A stretch of DNA of 16,997 bases from Bacteroidota bacterium (lineage in GTDB: Bacteria > Bacteroidota > Ignavibacteria > Ignavibacteriales > Ignavibacteriaceae), in assembly GCA_022567875.1 (NCBI GenBank), contig JADFGB010000004.1:1-16997 (forward strand). Direction: 5' to 3'. The translations under genes were made by a program, and so were the position numbers. Position 1 is the first letter of the stretch. Every line of letters starts with the position of its first letter. This document shows, one piece after another, positions 1-7,623 of the stretch. Below the pieces are notes generated by a model. That model did not search any database, was not told the DNA's origin, and saw only the letters and a list, made by a program, of their open reading frames with translations.

Positions 1-705
1 CTTGTCAAGTTGAAATGTGATAATTATCTTAACCTGGTGGCTGCAAGCTCAGTAATACGCCCCGGTGTAGCACGGTCGGGAATGATGCGTGAATATATCC
101 GGAGGTTCCACAATCCCGGCAGTTTTAATTATATCCACCCTGTTATGAAGGAGCAGCTTTCTGAAACCTACGGGGTGATGGTGTACCAGGAGGATGTATT
201 GAAAGTTTGCCATCATTTTGCAGGTCTTGATCTTGCTGATGCTGATGTTTTACGGAGGGCTATGAGTGGCAAATTCCGCTCGAAAGCAGAGTTAAGGAAG
301 ATTGTTGATAAATTTTTCAGCAACTGCAAAGCCCGGGGCTATCCTGAGGATCTCACCAGAGAGGTATGGCGTCAGATTGAGTCTTTTGCAGGATATTCCT
401 TTTCCAAAGCCCATTCAGCCTCCTATGCTGTCGAAAGTTTTCAGAGCTTATACCTTAAGGCACATTATCCTCTGGAATTCATGGTTGCCGTGATCAATAA
501 TTTTGGCGGGTTTTACCGTACCTGGGTTTATGTGAATGAAGCCAGGCGATGGGGAGGCACTATCGAACTGCCATGCCTGAATAACAGTATTTACAAAACT
601 ACCATTAATGGAAAAACGATCTATCTGGGGTTTGTTCATATTGAGAACCTTGAACGAAAAATTGCAAAAAAAATATCCACCAACCTAAATATTTGTTACC
701 TTTGA
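1..705 (+). CDS. dnaE: DNA polymerase III alpha subunit (DnaE family), 5'-partial and 3'-truncated
   Basis: The reading frame is open from base 1, so the N-terminal PHP and most of the palm lie outside the window. What remains is the polymerase core end and fingers: the segments around VMVYQEDVLKV, LRRAMSGKFRS and FSKAHSASYAVESFQSLYLK are hallmark C-family replicative polymerase sequences. The enzyme extends DNA from a primer. Normally the KAHYPLEFMVAVINN block is followed by a helix-hairpin-helix region and a C-terminal domain. Here homology stops at about LERKIAKK (near base 672), and a short unrelated tail ends at a TGA at 703-705. The segment is visibly richer in G and C than everything after it. 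A truncated second copy (for example a mutagenesis-associated DnaE2 type) or a junction artefact both fit. Family assignment is firm; intactness is doubtful. Confidence 0.85.
   Translation, partial: LVKLKCDNYLNLVAASSVIRPGVARSGMMREYIRRFHNPGSFNYIHPVMKEQLSETYGVMVYQEDVLKVCHHFAGLDLADADVLRRAMSGKFRSKAELRKIVDKFFSNCKARGYPEDLTREVWRQIESFAGYSFSKAHSASYAVESFQSLYLKAHYPLEFMVAVINNFGGFYRTWVYVNEARRWGGTIELPCLNNSIYKTTINGKTIYLGFVHIENLERKIAKKISTNLNICYL
697..704 (+). promoter_or_regulatory. Possible Bacteroidota-type -7 box (TAnnTTTG)
   Basis: TACCTTTG at this position matches the TAnnTTTG -7 element known for Bacteroidota primary sigma factor. It lies 65 bases upstream of the MCE gene start, a reasonable leader length. 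No TTG is found at the expected spacing for the -33 box, so this is a weak call. It would be the promoter of the eight-gene lipid operon if that operon starts here. Confidence 0.25.
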
Positions 706-768
706 AGTATGAAATACCCTCATGTTACTGAAAAAATAAAAAAATTTATAAATAAAACAAACACGTAA

Positions 769-1734
769 ATGGATAACAAAGAATTAAAAATAAGAAATTT
801 AAAAGTAGGAATGACAGTTTTCATTGGAATGATTATTCTTTTTATTTTTCTTTTTTTGGTAGGATCAGAAAGAAATGTCTTTACATCTACCTACAGATTA
901 AACATTTTTCTTTCTAACATACAGGGATTAACTAGCGGTTCACTTGTCTCACTTGGTGGAATGAAAATCGGCAGCGTCGACTCATTTGAATTTTCTAAAA
1001 GAGAAAATGTAAATGGTATAGTAGCTACGTTAAAAATTCCAGAAAAATATAAAAATATGATAACCATTAAGTCGTACGCTATTCTTAAAACAATTGGGCT
1101 TTTAGGAGATATGACTGTGGATATTTCTATGGGCCAGAAAGGTGAAAAACTCCTTGAAGAAAATGACTTTTTAAAAGTAAAACCAACTCTTAGTTTTGAA
1201 TCTTTTGCAGATAAAATGAATCCTGTTCTGGATGATATTGCAAGCACCATGAAAAATTTAAATGCAATTACTGATAAAATTGCCAATGGGGAAGGAAGCT
1301 TAGGACGGTTCTTAAATAATACAACAGCTATGAATAATTTTGAAAATGTTCTTAGTAATTTAGAATCTATTACAAATGCTATTGTAAATAAAAAAGGTAC
1401 TATAGGTAAATTAGCTTATGACTCTTCTCTTTACAATAACATTTCTTTACTTTCTAATAACTTAAGTAAAATAACTGATTCTTTAAAGAATGGAAAAGGT
1501 ACCTTGGGCAAGCTACTTTCGAGTGATATTCTATATAATAAAGTAAGTTCAATTTCAAATAGATTCGATATACTTTTATCTAAAACAGAAAAAAGTGACA
1601 GTACTATGGTTGGGGGATTATTTAACGATACAAAAATGTATCGACAATTTAATTCTCTTATTTATGATCTAAATGCTCTTATAAAAGATTTAAAAGAGAA
1701 TCCTGAAAATTATGTGCAATTTTCAATATTCTAA
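769..1734 (+). CDS. MCE (MlaD-type) lipid-transport protein with C-terminal repeats
   Basis: A 321-residue protein with one N-terminal membrane anchor (about residues 14-32) and an MCE/MlaD domain (about 42-122, including QGLTSGSLVSLGGMKIGSV). MCE proteins form rings or tubes that carry phospholipids between membranes as part of ABC systems. The tail is unusual: a unit of about 35 residues recurs near residues 170, 205, 240 and 277 (NGEGSLGRF, NKKGTIGKL, NGKGTLGKL, then a degenerate form), each followed by a short acidic or polar stretch and a Tyr or Phe. The usual partners MlaF (ATPase) and MlaE (permease) are absent; upstream is the DnaE fragment. The ATG directly follows a TAA at 766-768 and has no Shine-Dalgarno. 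The ATP-grasp gene starts 24 bases after its stop, so it is probably the first surviving gene of the lipid operon. Confidence 0.85.
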   Translation: MDNKELKIRNLKVGMTVFIGMIILFIFLFLVGSERNVFTSTYRLNIFLSNIQGLTSGSLVSLGGMKIGSVDSFEFSKRENVNGIVATLKIPEKYKNMITIKSYAILKTIGLLGDMTVDISMGQKGEKLLEENDFLKVKPTLSFESFADKMNPVLDDIASTMKNLNAITDKIANGEGSLGRFLNNTTAMNNFENVLSNLESITNAIVNKKGTIGKLAYDSSLYNNISLLSNNLSKITDSLKNGKGTLGKLLSSDILYNKVSSISNRFDILLSKTEKSDSTMVGGLFNDTKMYRQFNSLIYDLNALIKDLKENPENYVQFSIF

Positions 1735-1758
1735 ATTTATTGTAAGGAAATAGAAAAA

Positions 1759-2583
1759 ATGAGTTTTAAATTAACCGGTATTTCAAGACAGGCAGATTAT
1801 TCACCAAACCACGTTGAAAACGATTCATTAATAATACGTTCAACTGCTGAAGAATTAAAAAAATTAGGTGTTGAAGTAAGCATATACGGTGAAAGAGAAG
1901 TATTAAATAGTTCTTTTAATGAACAATTAATTTTTTCAATGGTTCAAGGACCAGAGTCAATTGAAAAACTTCTTGAAATTGAAAACAACGGTGCCTTTAT
2001 TCTTAACTCTCCAAAATCAGTTATCAACTGTTATAGAACTAATATGGTAACTCTTCTTCCTGAAAATGGTATACCGTTTCCTAAAAGTATCATCATAAAA
2101 ATTCCTTGTGAAGATGAAACTAAATTACCAACCTTTAATTCAAGTAAATTTTGGGTAAAAAGAGGCGGTGTACACGCAATACACAGAGAGGATGTTACAA
2201 TAGTGTACAGTGAAGCAGAGAGAGATAACGTGTTAAAAGAATTTTACAGGAGAGGAATAAAAAAAGCTATTTTACAGGAACATTTGGAAGGAGACGTTAT
2301 TAAATTTTATGCCGTACAAAACAGCAGTTTTTTTAACTGGTATTATCTTAACGGAAAATATCATACTGAGTTTGATAATATAACATTACAAAATTTGGCC
2401 TCTAACTCTGCGGAAATACTTGGACTATCTATTTACGGTGGTGATGCAATAATATCACCCGAAGGAAATATATCTATAATTGATATGAATGACTGGCCGA
2501 GTTTTGCACCTGTTAGAGATGAAGCCAGTAAGCATATAGCAAAATTAATTTATAATATGGCTAAGAAATATGTCAACAAATAA
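1759..2583 (+). CDS. ATP-grasp enzyme, RimK/ITPK-like, substrate unknown
   Basis: A 274-residue ATP-grasp protein. Visible elements are a lysine in the nucleotide pocket (FWVKRGGVHAI, K134), the adenine-contacting stretch LQEHLEGDVIKFYAV (E174 onward), and metal ligands in LSIYGGDAIIS (D229) and IIDMNDWPSF (D242, N244). The fold either ligates a carboxylate to an amine through an acyl phosphate (RimK, glutathione synthase) or phosphorylates inositol phosphates (ITPK). The DxN-x-x-P ending and the G-x-D block resemble, by eye, inositol 1,3,4-trisphosphate 5/6-kinases as much as RimK, which usually has ExN. That similarity is noteworthy beside inositol-phosphate synthase, but the substrate cannot be read from sequence. 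AAGGA lies 10 bases before the ATG; the aminotransferase start overlaps its end by 14 bases, indicating translational coupling. Confidence 0.75.
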   Translation: MSFKLTGISRQADYSPNHVENDSLIIRSTAEELKKLGVEVSIYGEREVLNSSFNEQLIFSMVQGPESIEKLLEIENNGAFILNSPKSVINCYRTNMVTLLPENGIPFPKSIIIKIPCEDETKLPTFNSSKFWVKRGGVHAIHREDVTIVYSEAERDNVLKEFYRRGIKKAILQEHLEGDVIKFYAVQNSSFFNWYYLNGKYHTEFDNITLQNLASNSAEILGLSIYGGDAIISPEGNISIIDMNDWPSFAPVRDEASKHIAKLIYNMAKKYVNK

Positions 2584-3925
2584 TATTACTGCAAATAAAT
2601 TTGCCTCGGTTGTTACTGAAATACCAGGACCTAAATCACTAAATTATTTTAACGAAGAACAAAAATACATTGCACCTGGAATTCAAACAATAGCAACACT
2701 CTCAAAGATTGTTATAGAAAAAGGGGAAGGGTGTATTATACAAGATGTTGACGGAAATAAATATATTGACTTTTTTGCAGGCGTAGGTGTTGCAAGTCTT
2801 GGTTACAACCACACGGCATATAATAAATATATGAAGGAACAAATCGATAACATTCATGTAGGAAGTTTCACTTCAAAAAACAGGGTTAAACTAACAAAAC
2901 TTTTAGCCGAAAATGCCATTGGCGATTTAACACGTAGTCAATTCTACAGCGGCGGTTCCGAAGCAGTTGAAGCTGCTCTAAGAATGGCAAAATCTTATAC
3001 AAAAAAAACTGAGTTTATAGGTTTCTGGAACGGATTCCACGGAAAAACAATGGGTGTGCTTGGACTTTTAGGTGATAATTTCAAAGCAGGTATGGGACCA
3101 TTGCCTGCAGGTATTTACAACACACCTTATGCCGATTGCAGACACTGTCCATTAAACGCTACTTTTCCTGAGTGTAATTTTGCCTGTGTTGATTTTATTA
3201 AAAACAAAATAAGATTTGAAACTACAAATAACATTGCCGCAATAATTGTTGAAACTATTCAAGGAACTGCAGGCAATGTTGTACCCGCTCCCGGATTCTT
3301 AAAAGAACTAAAAAAATTAACGGAAGAAATTGGAGCACTACTTATTTGCGATGAAATGATAACAGGATTCGGAAGAACAGGTAAAATGTTCGGTGCACAG
3401 CACGAAGATATAATCCCAGACATTATTACTATAGGTAAAGGATTTGGTGGAGGCTTCCCTATGACAGGTGTAATGTCAAGAGAAGAAATTATTTTTGCAA
3501 AACCATTCGGTAACCCTAGCGGAAGTTCTTCAAGTTATGGAGGAAACCCGCTTGCATCTACAGCTGCTTATATTACTTTAAAATCTATTATTGATGATGG
3601 ACTGGTTGAAAATTCACGAAAGGTTGGTGAATTTATGATGAAAAAATTAAACGAATTAAAAGATAAGTTTCCTATAATAGGGGAAGTAAGGGGCAAGGGT
3701 TTAATGATAGGAATAGAACTCGTAAAAGAAAAAGATTCCAAAGAAAAACTTGATAAAAAATATACTGAAATGTTCTTTCACGAATGCTTGAAAAAAGGAT
3801 TAATAGTAATGGGTTACAATCCTGACATTAGAATTTATCCTCCTTTAATTGTAAGTGAAGATATTGCGGAAGAAGGCATTGATATTATGGAGAGTGCATT
3901 TAGCTATGTTTCAGATCAACTCTAA
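2570..3925 (+). CDS. Class III PLP-dependent aminotransferase
   Basis: A 451-residue fold-type I aminotransferase of class III (the ornithine/4-aminobutyrate aminotransferase group). It has the phosphate-binding YSGGSEAVEAA (residues 127-136), the aspartate that pairs with the pyridine nitrogen (LLICDEMITGFGRTG, D261) and the Schiff-base lysine in TIGKGFGGGFP (K290). It should move an amino group between an amino acid and a ketone or aldehyde. An insert at 190-206 carries four cysteines spaced C-x2-C-x8-C-x3-C; similar cysteine inserts occur in archaeal-type GabT and amino acid racemases of this class. The gene overlaps the ATP-grasp gene before it and the phosphatidyltransferase gene after it. 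Context suggests amination of an inositol ketone made by the neighbouring dehydrogenase, although known inosose aminotransferases belong to another class, so GABA- or ornithine-type activity remains possible. Confidence 0.85.
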   Translation: MSTNNITANKFASVVTEIPGPKSLNYFNEEQKYIAPGIQTIATLSKIVIEKGEGCIIQDVDGNKYIDFFAGVGVASLGYNHTAYNKYMKEQIDNIHVGSFTSKNRVKLTKLLAENAIGDLTRSQFYSGGSEAVEAALRMAKSYTKKTEFIGFWNGFHGKTMGVLGLLGDNFKAGMGPLPAGIYNTPYADCRHCPLNATFPECNFACVDFIKNKIRFETTNNIAAIIVETIQGTAGNVVPAPGFLKELKKLTEEIGALLICDEMITGFGRTGKMFGAQHEDIIPDIITIGKGFGGGFPMTGVMSREEIIFAKPFGNPSGSSSSYGGNPLASTAAYITLKSIIDDGLVENSRKVGEFMMKKLNELKDKFPIIGEVRGKGLMIGIELVKEKDSKEKLDKKYTEMFFHECLKKGLIVMGYNPDIRIYPPLIVSEDIAEEGIDIMESAFSYVSDQL

Positions 3926-4829
3926 AATTCAAGCAACATTTAAATCTAAAGATACCGAAGAACTGCTCGACAGATTATTCTACCGTCCATTTGGTTATTT
4001 AATGGCAATCGGTTCTAAAAAAATCGGTTTTTCTCCTAACGTAATTACAATAACAAGTATTTTTTTCGGTGTTACTGCAGGTCATCTGTTCTTCTATAAC
4101 AACTTTACATTAAACTTGATAGGAGTGTTACTGCTTGTACTTGCCGAAACTATGGACAGTGCGGACGGTCAGCTTGCAAGGATGACAAATATTCATTCTA
4201 GGTTCGGAAAAATTCTTGACGGTTTTGCAGGTAATTTAATGTTCATTAGTATCTATCTTCACCTTAGTGCACGTTTTATTTTAAATGACGGAACACCATG
4301 GATATTATTAATTGCAGTAATTTCCGGATTCAGTCATTCATATCAATGTGCTATGTCTGAATATTACAGAAATTTCTATATATATTTTATTTATGGTGAA
4401 GGTATTGCTATTATTGATGAAGCCAAAGATATGAAAGAAAAATATAAGAACTATACTTGGCTTAAAAGCTTCGGTAAAAAATTTCTTTTAAGGACTTATA
4501 TTAATTATACTCTTCAGCAGGAATTACTTTCAAAATCTATAAGAATACTGTATAAAAATGTACAAGAAAAATACAAAAAACAGATACCGGATTGGTTATT
4601 AAAAGAATACAGAAAATTGAACAAACCGTTATTAAAGTACGGCAATATTTTAACAACCAATACAAGAATGATTATTTTGTTCGTAACAATTTTTTATGCT
4701 GATGTACTTTATTATTTCTTGTTTGAACTCATTATATTAAATATTCTTCTGGTTTATTTTGTGTTAAGACACGAGAGGACAAGCAAACAATTAATTGAAT
4801 ACACCGACAATCATACAGAGGCAGCTTAG
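3906..4829 (+). CDS. CDP-alcohol phosphatidyltransferase family protein (phosphatidylinositol-phosphate synthase-like)
   Basis: An integral membrane protein of about 307 residues, longer than the roughly 200 of minimal family members because of a loop and extra helices after the core. The family motif D-x2-D-G-x2-A-R-x8-G-x3-D-x3-D is present as D84, D87, G88, A91, R92, G101 and D105, but the last position (109) is Gly instead of the Asp that acts as general base in characterised enzymes. Such enzymes transfer a phosphatidyl or CDP-bound group to an alcohol such as inositol phosphate. I chose the ATG at 3906: homology starts after it, GGAGAG lies 11 bases upstream, and a start at 3855 would add 17 residues encoded entirely inside the aminotransferase gene. 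The chosen start still overlaps that gene by 20 bases. The next gene begins immediately after its TAG. Confidence 0.8.
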   Translation: MFQINSKIQATFKSKDTEELLDRLFYRPFGYLMAIGSKKIGFSPNVITITSIFFGVTAGHLFFYNNFTLNLIGVLLLVLAETMDSADGQLARMTNIHSRFGKILDGFAGNLMFISIYLHLSARFILNDGTPWILLIAVISGFSHSYQCAMSEYYRNFYIYFIYGEGIAIIDEAKDMKEKYKNYTWLKSFGKKFLLRTYINYTLQQELLSKSIRILYKNVQEKYKKQIPDWLLKEYRKLNKPLLKYGNILTTNTRMIILFVTIFYADVLYYFLFELIILNILLVYFVLRHERTSKQLIEYTDNHTEAA

Positions 4830-5852
4830 ATGCTAAAAGGTGCAATAATAGGTTTCGGTAAAATAGCACAAAACAGCCACCTCAAAGCATATCAAAATGA
4901 TGAACTAAAGAATGATGTGGTTATAACTTCCGTTGTAGAACCGTTGGAAGCTAATAAAGAAGAGGGAAAAATAAATCATCCGGAATTAATATTTTATTCT
5001 TCAATGGATGAATTATTCGCAAACGAAAAAATTGATTTTATAGATATTACAGCTCCTCCTAAATTCCATGCACAATTAATTCAGGAAGGTATAAAACAAA
5101 ACGTTAATATTTTATGCGAAAAGCCTTTCACTATGAATTTAGAAGAAGCAAAAACTACTTACGCATTATTAAAAAATTATGAAAAAGTTTTTATGCCTTG
5201 TCATCAATACAGATACTCACCAATTTGGCAAAACTTTAAAAGCTTTTTAAACAATAGTAACGGCAATGTAAATTCATTACTTCAGTTTAATATATTCAGA
5301 CTGCAAGCCGATCCCGGAGGAACAAATTTTAACCCATCCTGGCGAACTGATAAAAATGTAAGCGGCGGCGGCGTATTAGCTGATTCTGGAATTCATTACC
5401 TTTATCTTTCTCAATGGCTTCTTGGCAAACCTAAAAGCGTAACAGCAAAAATTTATAATTTAAACCACAGCGAATACCAAGTTGAAGACACTGCTGTTGT
5501 AATATTAGAATTTGAAAAAGCAATTGCAGAAATAACTCTTACCTGGGGGGCAGATAAAAGAGTTAATAATGCAAGATTAATTTCCAGTGCCGGCAGTTTG
5601 AATTATGAAGGTAAAACTAAACTATTAAAAAACTTTAACGGAAAGGAAGAAATAATTTCTGTACCTGACGCATCCGACAAAGCACATTATTTTTCTTTGT
5701 ATATTTCTTTAATTAAAGAATTTATTTCAAAAATAAATAATAACAACAAATCAAGAAATTTAATAGAAGAAGCATTTGATTCAATAAACTTATTAACCAA
5801 ATGTTATTTATCTGCAGAAAAAGGAAAAACTATCCTCCTTAATGATGAATAA
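4830..5852 (+). CDS. Gfo/Idh/MocA family NAD(P)-dependent oxidoreductase (inositol/sugar dehydrogenase-like)
   Basis: A 340-residue soluble dehydrogenase. The N-terminal Rossmann fold shows GAIIGFGKIAQ (residues 4-14), then the family signature CEKPF (E97, K98, P99). The C-terminal alpha/beta domain holds GGGVLADSGIHY with D185 and H189, which together with K98 match the Lys-Asp-His catalytic triad of inositol 2-dehydrogenase. The family oxidises a ring hydroxyl of inositols, sugars or their derivatives to a ketone. Beside inositol-phosphate synthase and an aminotransferase it could supply the keto intermediate for amination; the substrate is inferred, not seen. The ATG abuts the upstream TAG and AGAGG at 4817-4821 is well placed. 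Its end overlaps the next gene by 11 bases. Confidence 0.85.
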   Translation: MLKGAIIGFGKIAQNSHLKAYQNDELKNDVVITSVVEPLEANKEEGKINHPELIFYSSMDELFANEKIDFIDITAPPKFHAQLIQEGIKQNVNILCEKPFTMNLEEAKTTYALLKNYEKVFMPCHQYRYSPIWQNFKSFLNNSNGNVNSLLQFNIFRLQADPGGTNFNPSWRTDKNVSGGGVLADSGIHYLYLSQWLLGKPKSVTAKIYNLNHSEYQVEDTAVVILEFEKAIAEITLTWGADKRVNNARLISSAGSLNYEGKTKLLKNFNGKEEIISVPDASDKAHYFSLYISLIKEFISKINNNNKSRNLIEEAFDSINLLTKCYLSAEKGKTILLNDE

Positions 5853-6879
5853 GTATACAAAAACAATATTTTTTATTATTGGTCTTGCAGTATTTTCTTA
5901 CCTTATTAACAACTTTGGTTTTGACAATATAATTACAAACGTTAAAAAAACAGGCTGGTGGTTTGTTCCTGTAATAGGCATTTGGGGCGTTGTTTATTAT
6001 TTAAATACCTGGGCATGGTATTTTGTTATTGATGCAAAACAAAAGAAAGTCTCCTTTATTGAAGTATTAAAAATTACAATAAGCGGATTTGCAATTAATT
6101 ATGTTACACCGTTTGTTAATCTTGGCGGAGAGCCTTACAGAATTTTAATGCTCAAAGAATCTATAGGCACACACTCGGCAATATCATCAGTTATTCTTTA
6201 TACAATGCTACATTTTCTGTCTCACTTTTTCTTTTGGGTTACAGCAATTCTTTGTGCATTAATTCTGCTTCCTCTTTCTACTGAATTAAAAATAATCCTG
6301 GTAGCGGCATTGCTAATTTTGTCCGTTTTTATCTGGTTCGTTTTTAGAAGACATAAACGCGGAGTATTTGAATCCCTTCTTAATTTTATTGCCAAGGTTC
6401 CGTTTTTAAAAAGATTAAAGAAAAAATTAAAGACGAAAGAAGATTCATTAATGAAAATTGACAAAGAGATAAAACATTTATTCAACAATAGAAAAAATGC
6501 TTTCTATTCTGCTCTTGTACTGGATTTTCTTTCACGTATGGTAGGAGCTTTAGAATTTCTTTTCATTTTAAAAGCTATTGGAATGGATATATCCTTTTTG
6601 GAAGCTTTTTATATTAGTGCGGGTTCATCTCTTATAATAAATATATTTTTCTTTATGCCTTTTGAACTCGGAACACGTGAAGGAAGTCTTTACTTGGTTT
6701 TAGACAGTATAAAGCTAACTGCCGGTATTGGTATTTATGTTGGAATTATTAACAGAGCAAGAGAGTTCTTTTGGATACTTATCGGTTTGCTGTTAATTCA
6801 ATTTAACGGCATTAAAAAAGAAGGAAAGACTAAAGGGAAAAAAGATCTGCTTGAATATATCTCGGATGATAGCCAATGA
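5842..6879 (+). CDS. Flippase-like membrane protein (LPG synthase TM-domain / UPF0104 family)
   Basis: A 345-residue polytopic protein with about eight hydrophobic segments (roughly 8-24, 40-60, 78-98, 112-145, 150-168, 220-243, 255-275, 293-320) and a basic cytoplasmic loop at 170-215 (KRLKKKLKTK). The motifs NLGGEPYR (93-100) and PFELGTREG (273-281) are typical of the lysylphosphatidylglycerol synthase membrane-domain family, known from the flippase half of MprF. The soluble aminoacyl-transferase half of MprF is absent. The likely role is translocating the lipid made by the neighbouring genes across the inner membrane. Two ATGs at 5842 and 5845 are possible starts; both overlap the dehydrogenase gene. 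Its end overlaps the next gene by ATGA. Confidence 0.85.
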   Translation: MMNKYTKTIFFIIGLAVFSYLINNFGFDNIITNVKKTGWWFVPVIGIWGVVYYLNTWAWYFVIDAKQKKVSFIEVLKITISGFAINYVTPFVNLGGEPYRILMLKESIGTHSAISSVILYTMLHFLSHFFFWVTAILCALILLPLSTELKIILVAALLILSVFIWFVFRRHKRGVFESLLNFIAKVPFLKRLKKKLKTKEDSLMKIDKEIKHLFNNRKNAFYSALVLDFLSRMVGALEFLFILKAIGMDISFLEAFYISAGSSLIINIFFFMPFELGTREGSLYLVLDSIKLTAGIGIYVGIINRAREFFWILIGLLLIQFNGIKKEGKTKGKKDLLEYISDDSQ

Positions 6880-7589
6880 TAGAAGCTGTTATTTTTGATT
6901 TCGGTGGAACTCTTGATACAAACGGAATTCATTGGAGCGAAAAATTCCGTATGACTTATGAAGAAGCAAGGTTAAACATAAAGCCTGAAGATTTTAACGA
7001 AGCATACATTAAAGCCGAACCCAAAATGTATGAAACGGTTTTAGAAAATGATGATCTTTTCGCAACTCTTCAAAAGCAGTCATATCTCCAGCTTGTATAT
7101 CTTGTTGAAAATAAAGGTTACAAGTTTTACAACTCACCTGGTGTTGTTGCTACCGACATTTCAATGAGATGCTGTAACTACGTTAATAAATGTATTGCCG
7201 ATGTAATCCCTTTGCTAGAAGAGTTTAAAGGTAAAATTAAGTATTCCCTTGTCTCAAACTTTTACGGCAATATAAAAAGTGTTTTAAGAAGCTTAGACAT
7301 AGACAACTATTTTGATTCAATTATAGATTCAACAACAGTGAACATCAGAAAACCTGATGCAAGAATTTTCAGTTTAGCACTAAGTGAACTAAAGATAAAA
7401 GCAGAACATACTATTGCCGTCGGTGACTCATACGAAAGAGACATACTGCCGGCAAAAAATCTCGGCTGCAAAACCGCCTGGCTTAATGTTCAAAGCTGGA
7501 CAATGCCAAAGGACATTTCTGCGGCTGATTTTATTATGAAGGATATTAAGGATTTAAGAAATATTATCAATAAATTGAATATCGATTAA
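6876..7589 (+). CDS. HAD-superfamily hydrolase (subfamily IA)
   Basis: A 237-residue haloacid-dehalogenase-fold enzyme with all four motifs: nucleophile D8 in VIFDFGGTLD, motif II SN at 127-128 in SLVSNFYG, motif III K159 in IRKPDARIF, and motif IV D184/D189 in VGDSYERDILPAKNLG. A helical cap sits between motifs I and II (about residues 17-110). Position D+2, normally the acid/base Asp in HAD phosphatases, is Gly (DFG). This variant is seen in many IA members and leaves the activity uncertain. In this operon it may dephosphorylate an inositol phosphate or the phosphatidylinositol-phosphate product. The start overlaps the previous stop in an ATGA and 34 bases separate it from the synthase gene. 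Confidence 0.8.
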   Translation: MIEAVIFDFGGTLDTNGIHWSEKFRMTYEEARLNIKPEDFNEAYIKAEPKMYETVLENDDLFATLQKQSYLQLVYLVENKGYKFYNSPGVVATDISMRCCNYVNKCIADVIPLLEEFKGKIKYSLVSNFYGNIKSVLRSLDIDNYFDSIIDSTTVNIRKPDARIFSLALSELKIKAEHTIAVGDSYERDILPAKNLGCKTAWLNVQSWTMPKDISAADFIMKDIKDLRNIINKLNID

Positions 7590-7623
7590 TTTAATTTTTC
7601 TACTATAAAATAAAGGTAAAATA

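Noticed and set aside
709..768. A 19-codon open frame (MKYPHVTEK...) directly upstream of the MCE gene
   Set aside because: It ends right before the MCE ATG and could be a leader peptide, but it is low-complexity AT-rich sequence in the shadow of a suspected junction, with no Shine-Dalgarno and no family likeness.
3855..3905. Longer N-terminus for the CDP-alcohol phosphatidyltransferase
   Set aside because: These 17 codons lie wholly inside the aminotransferase gene and give a basic stretch not typical of the family; the ATG at 3906 has a Shine-Dalgarno and is preferred.
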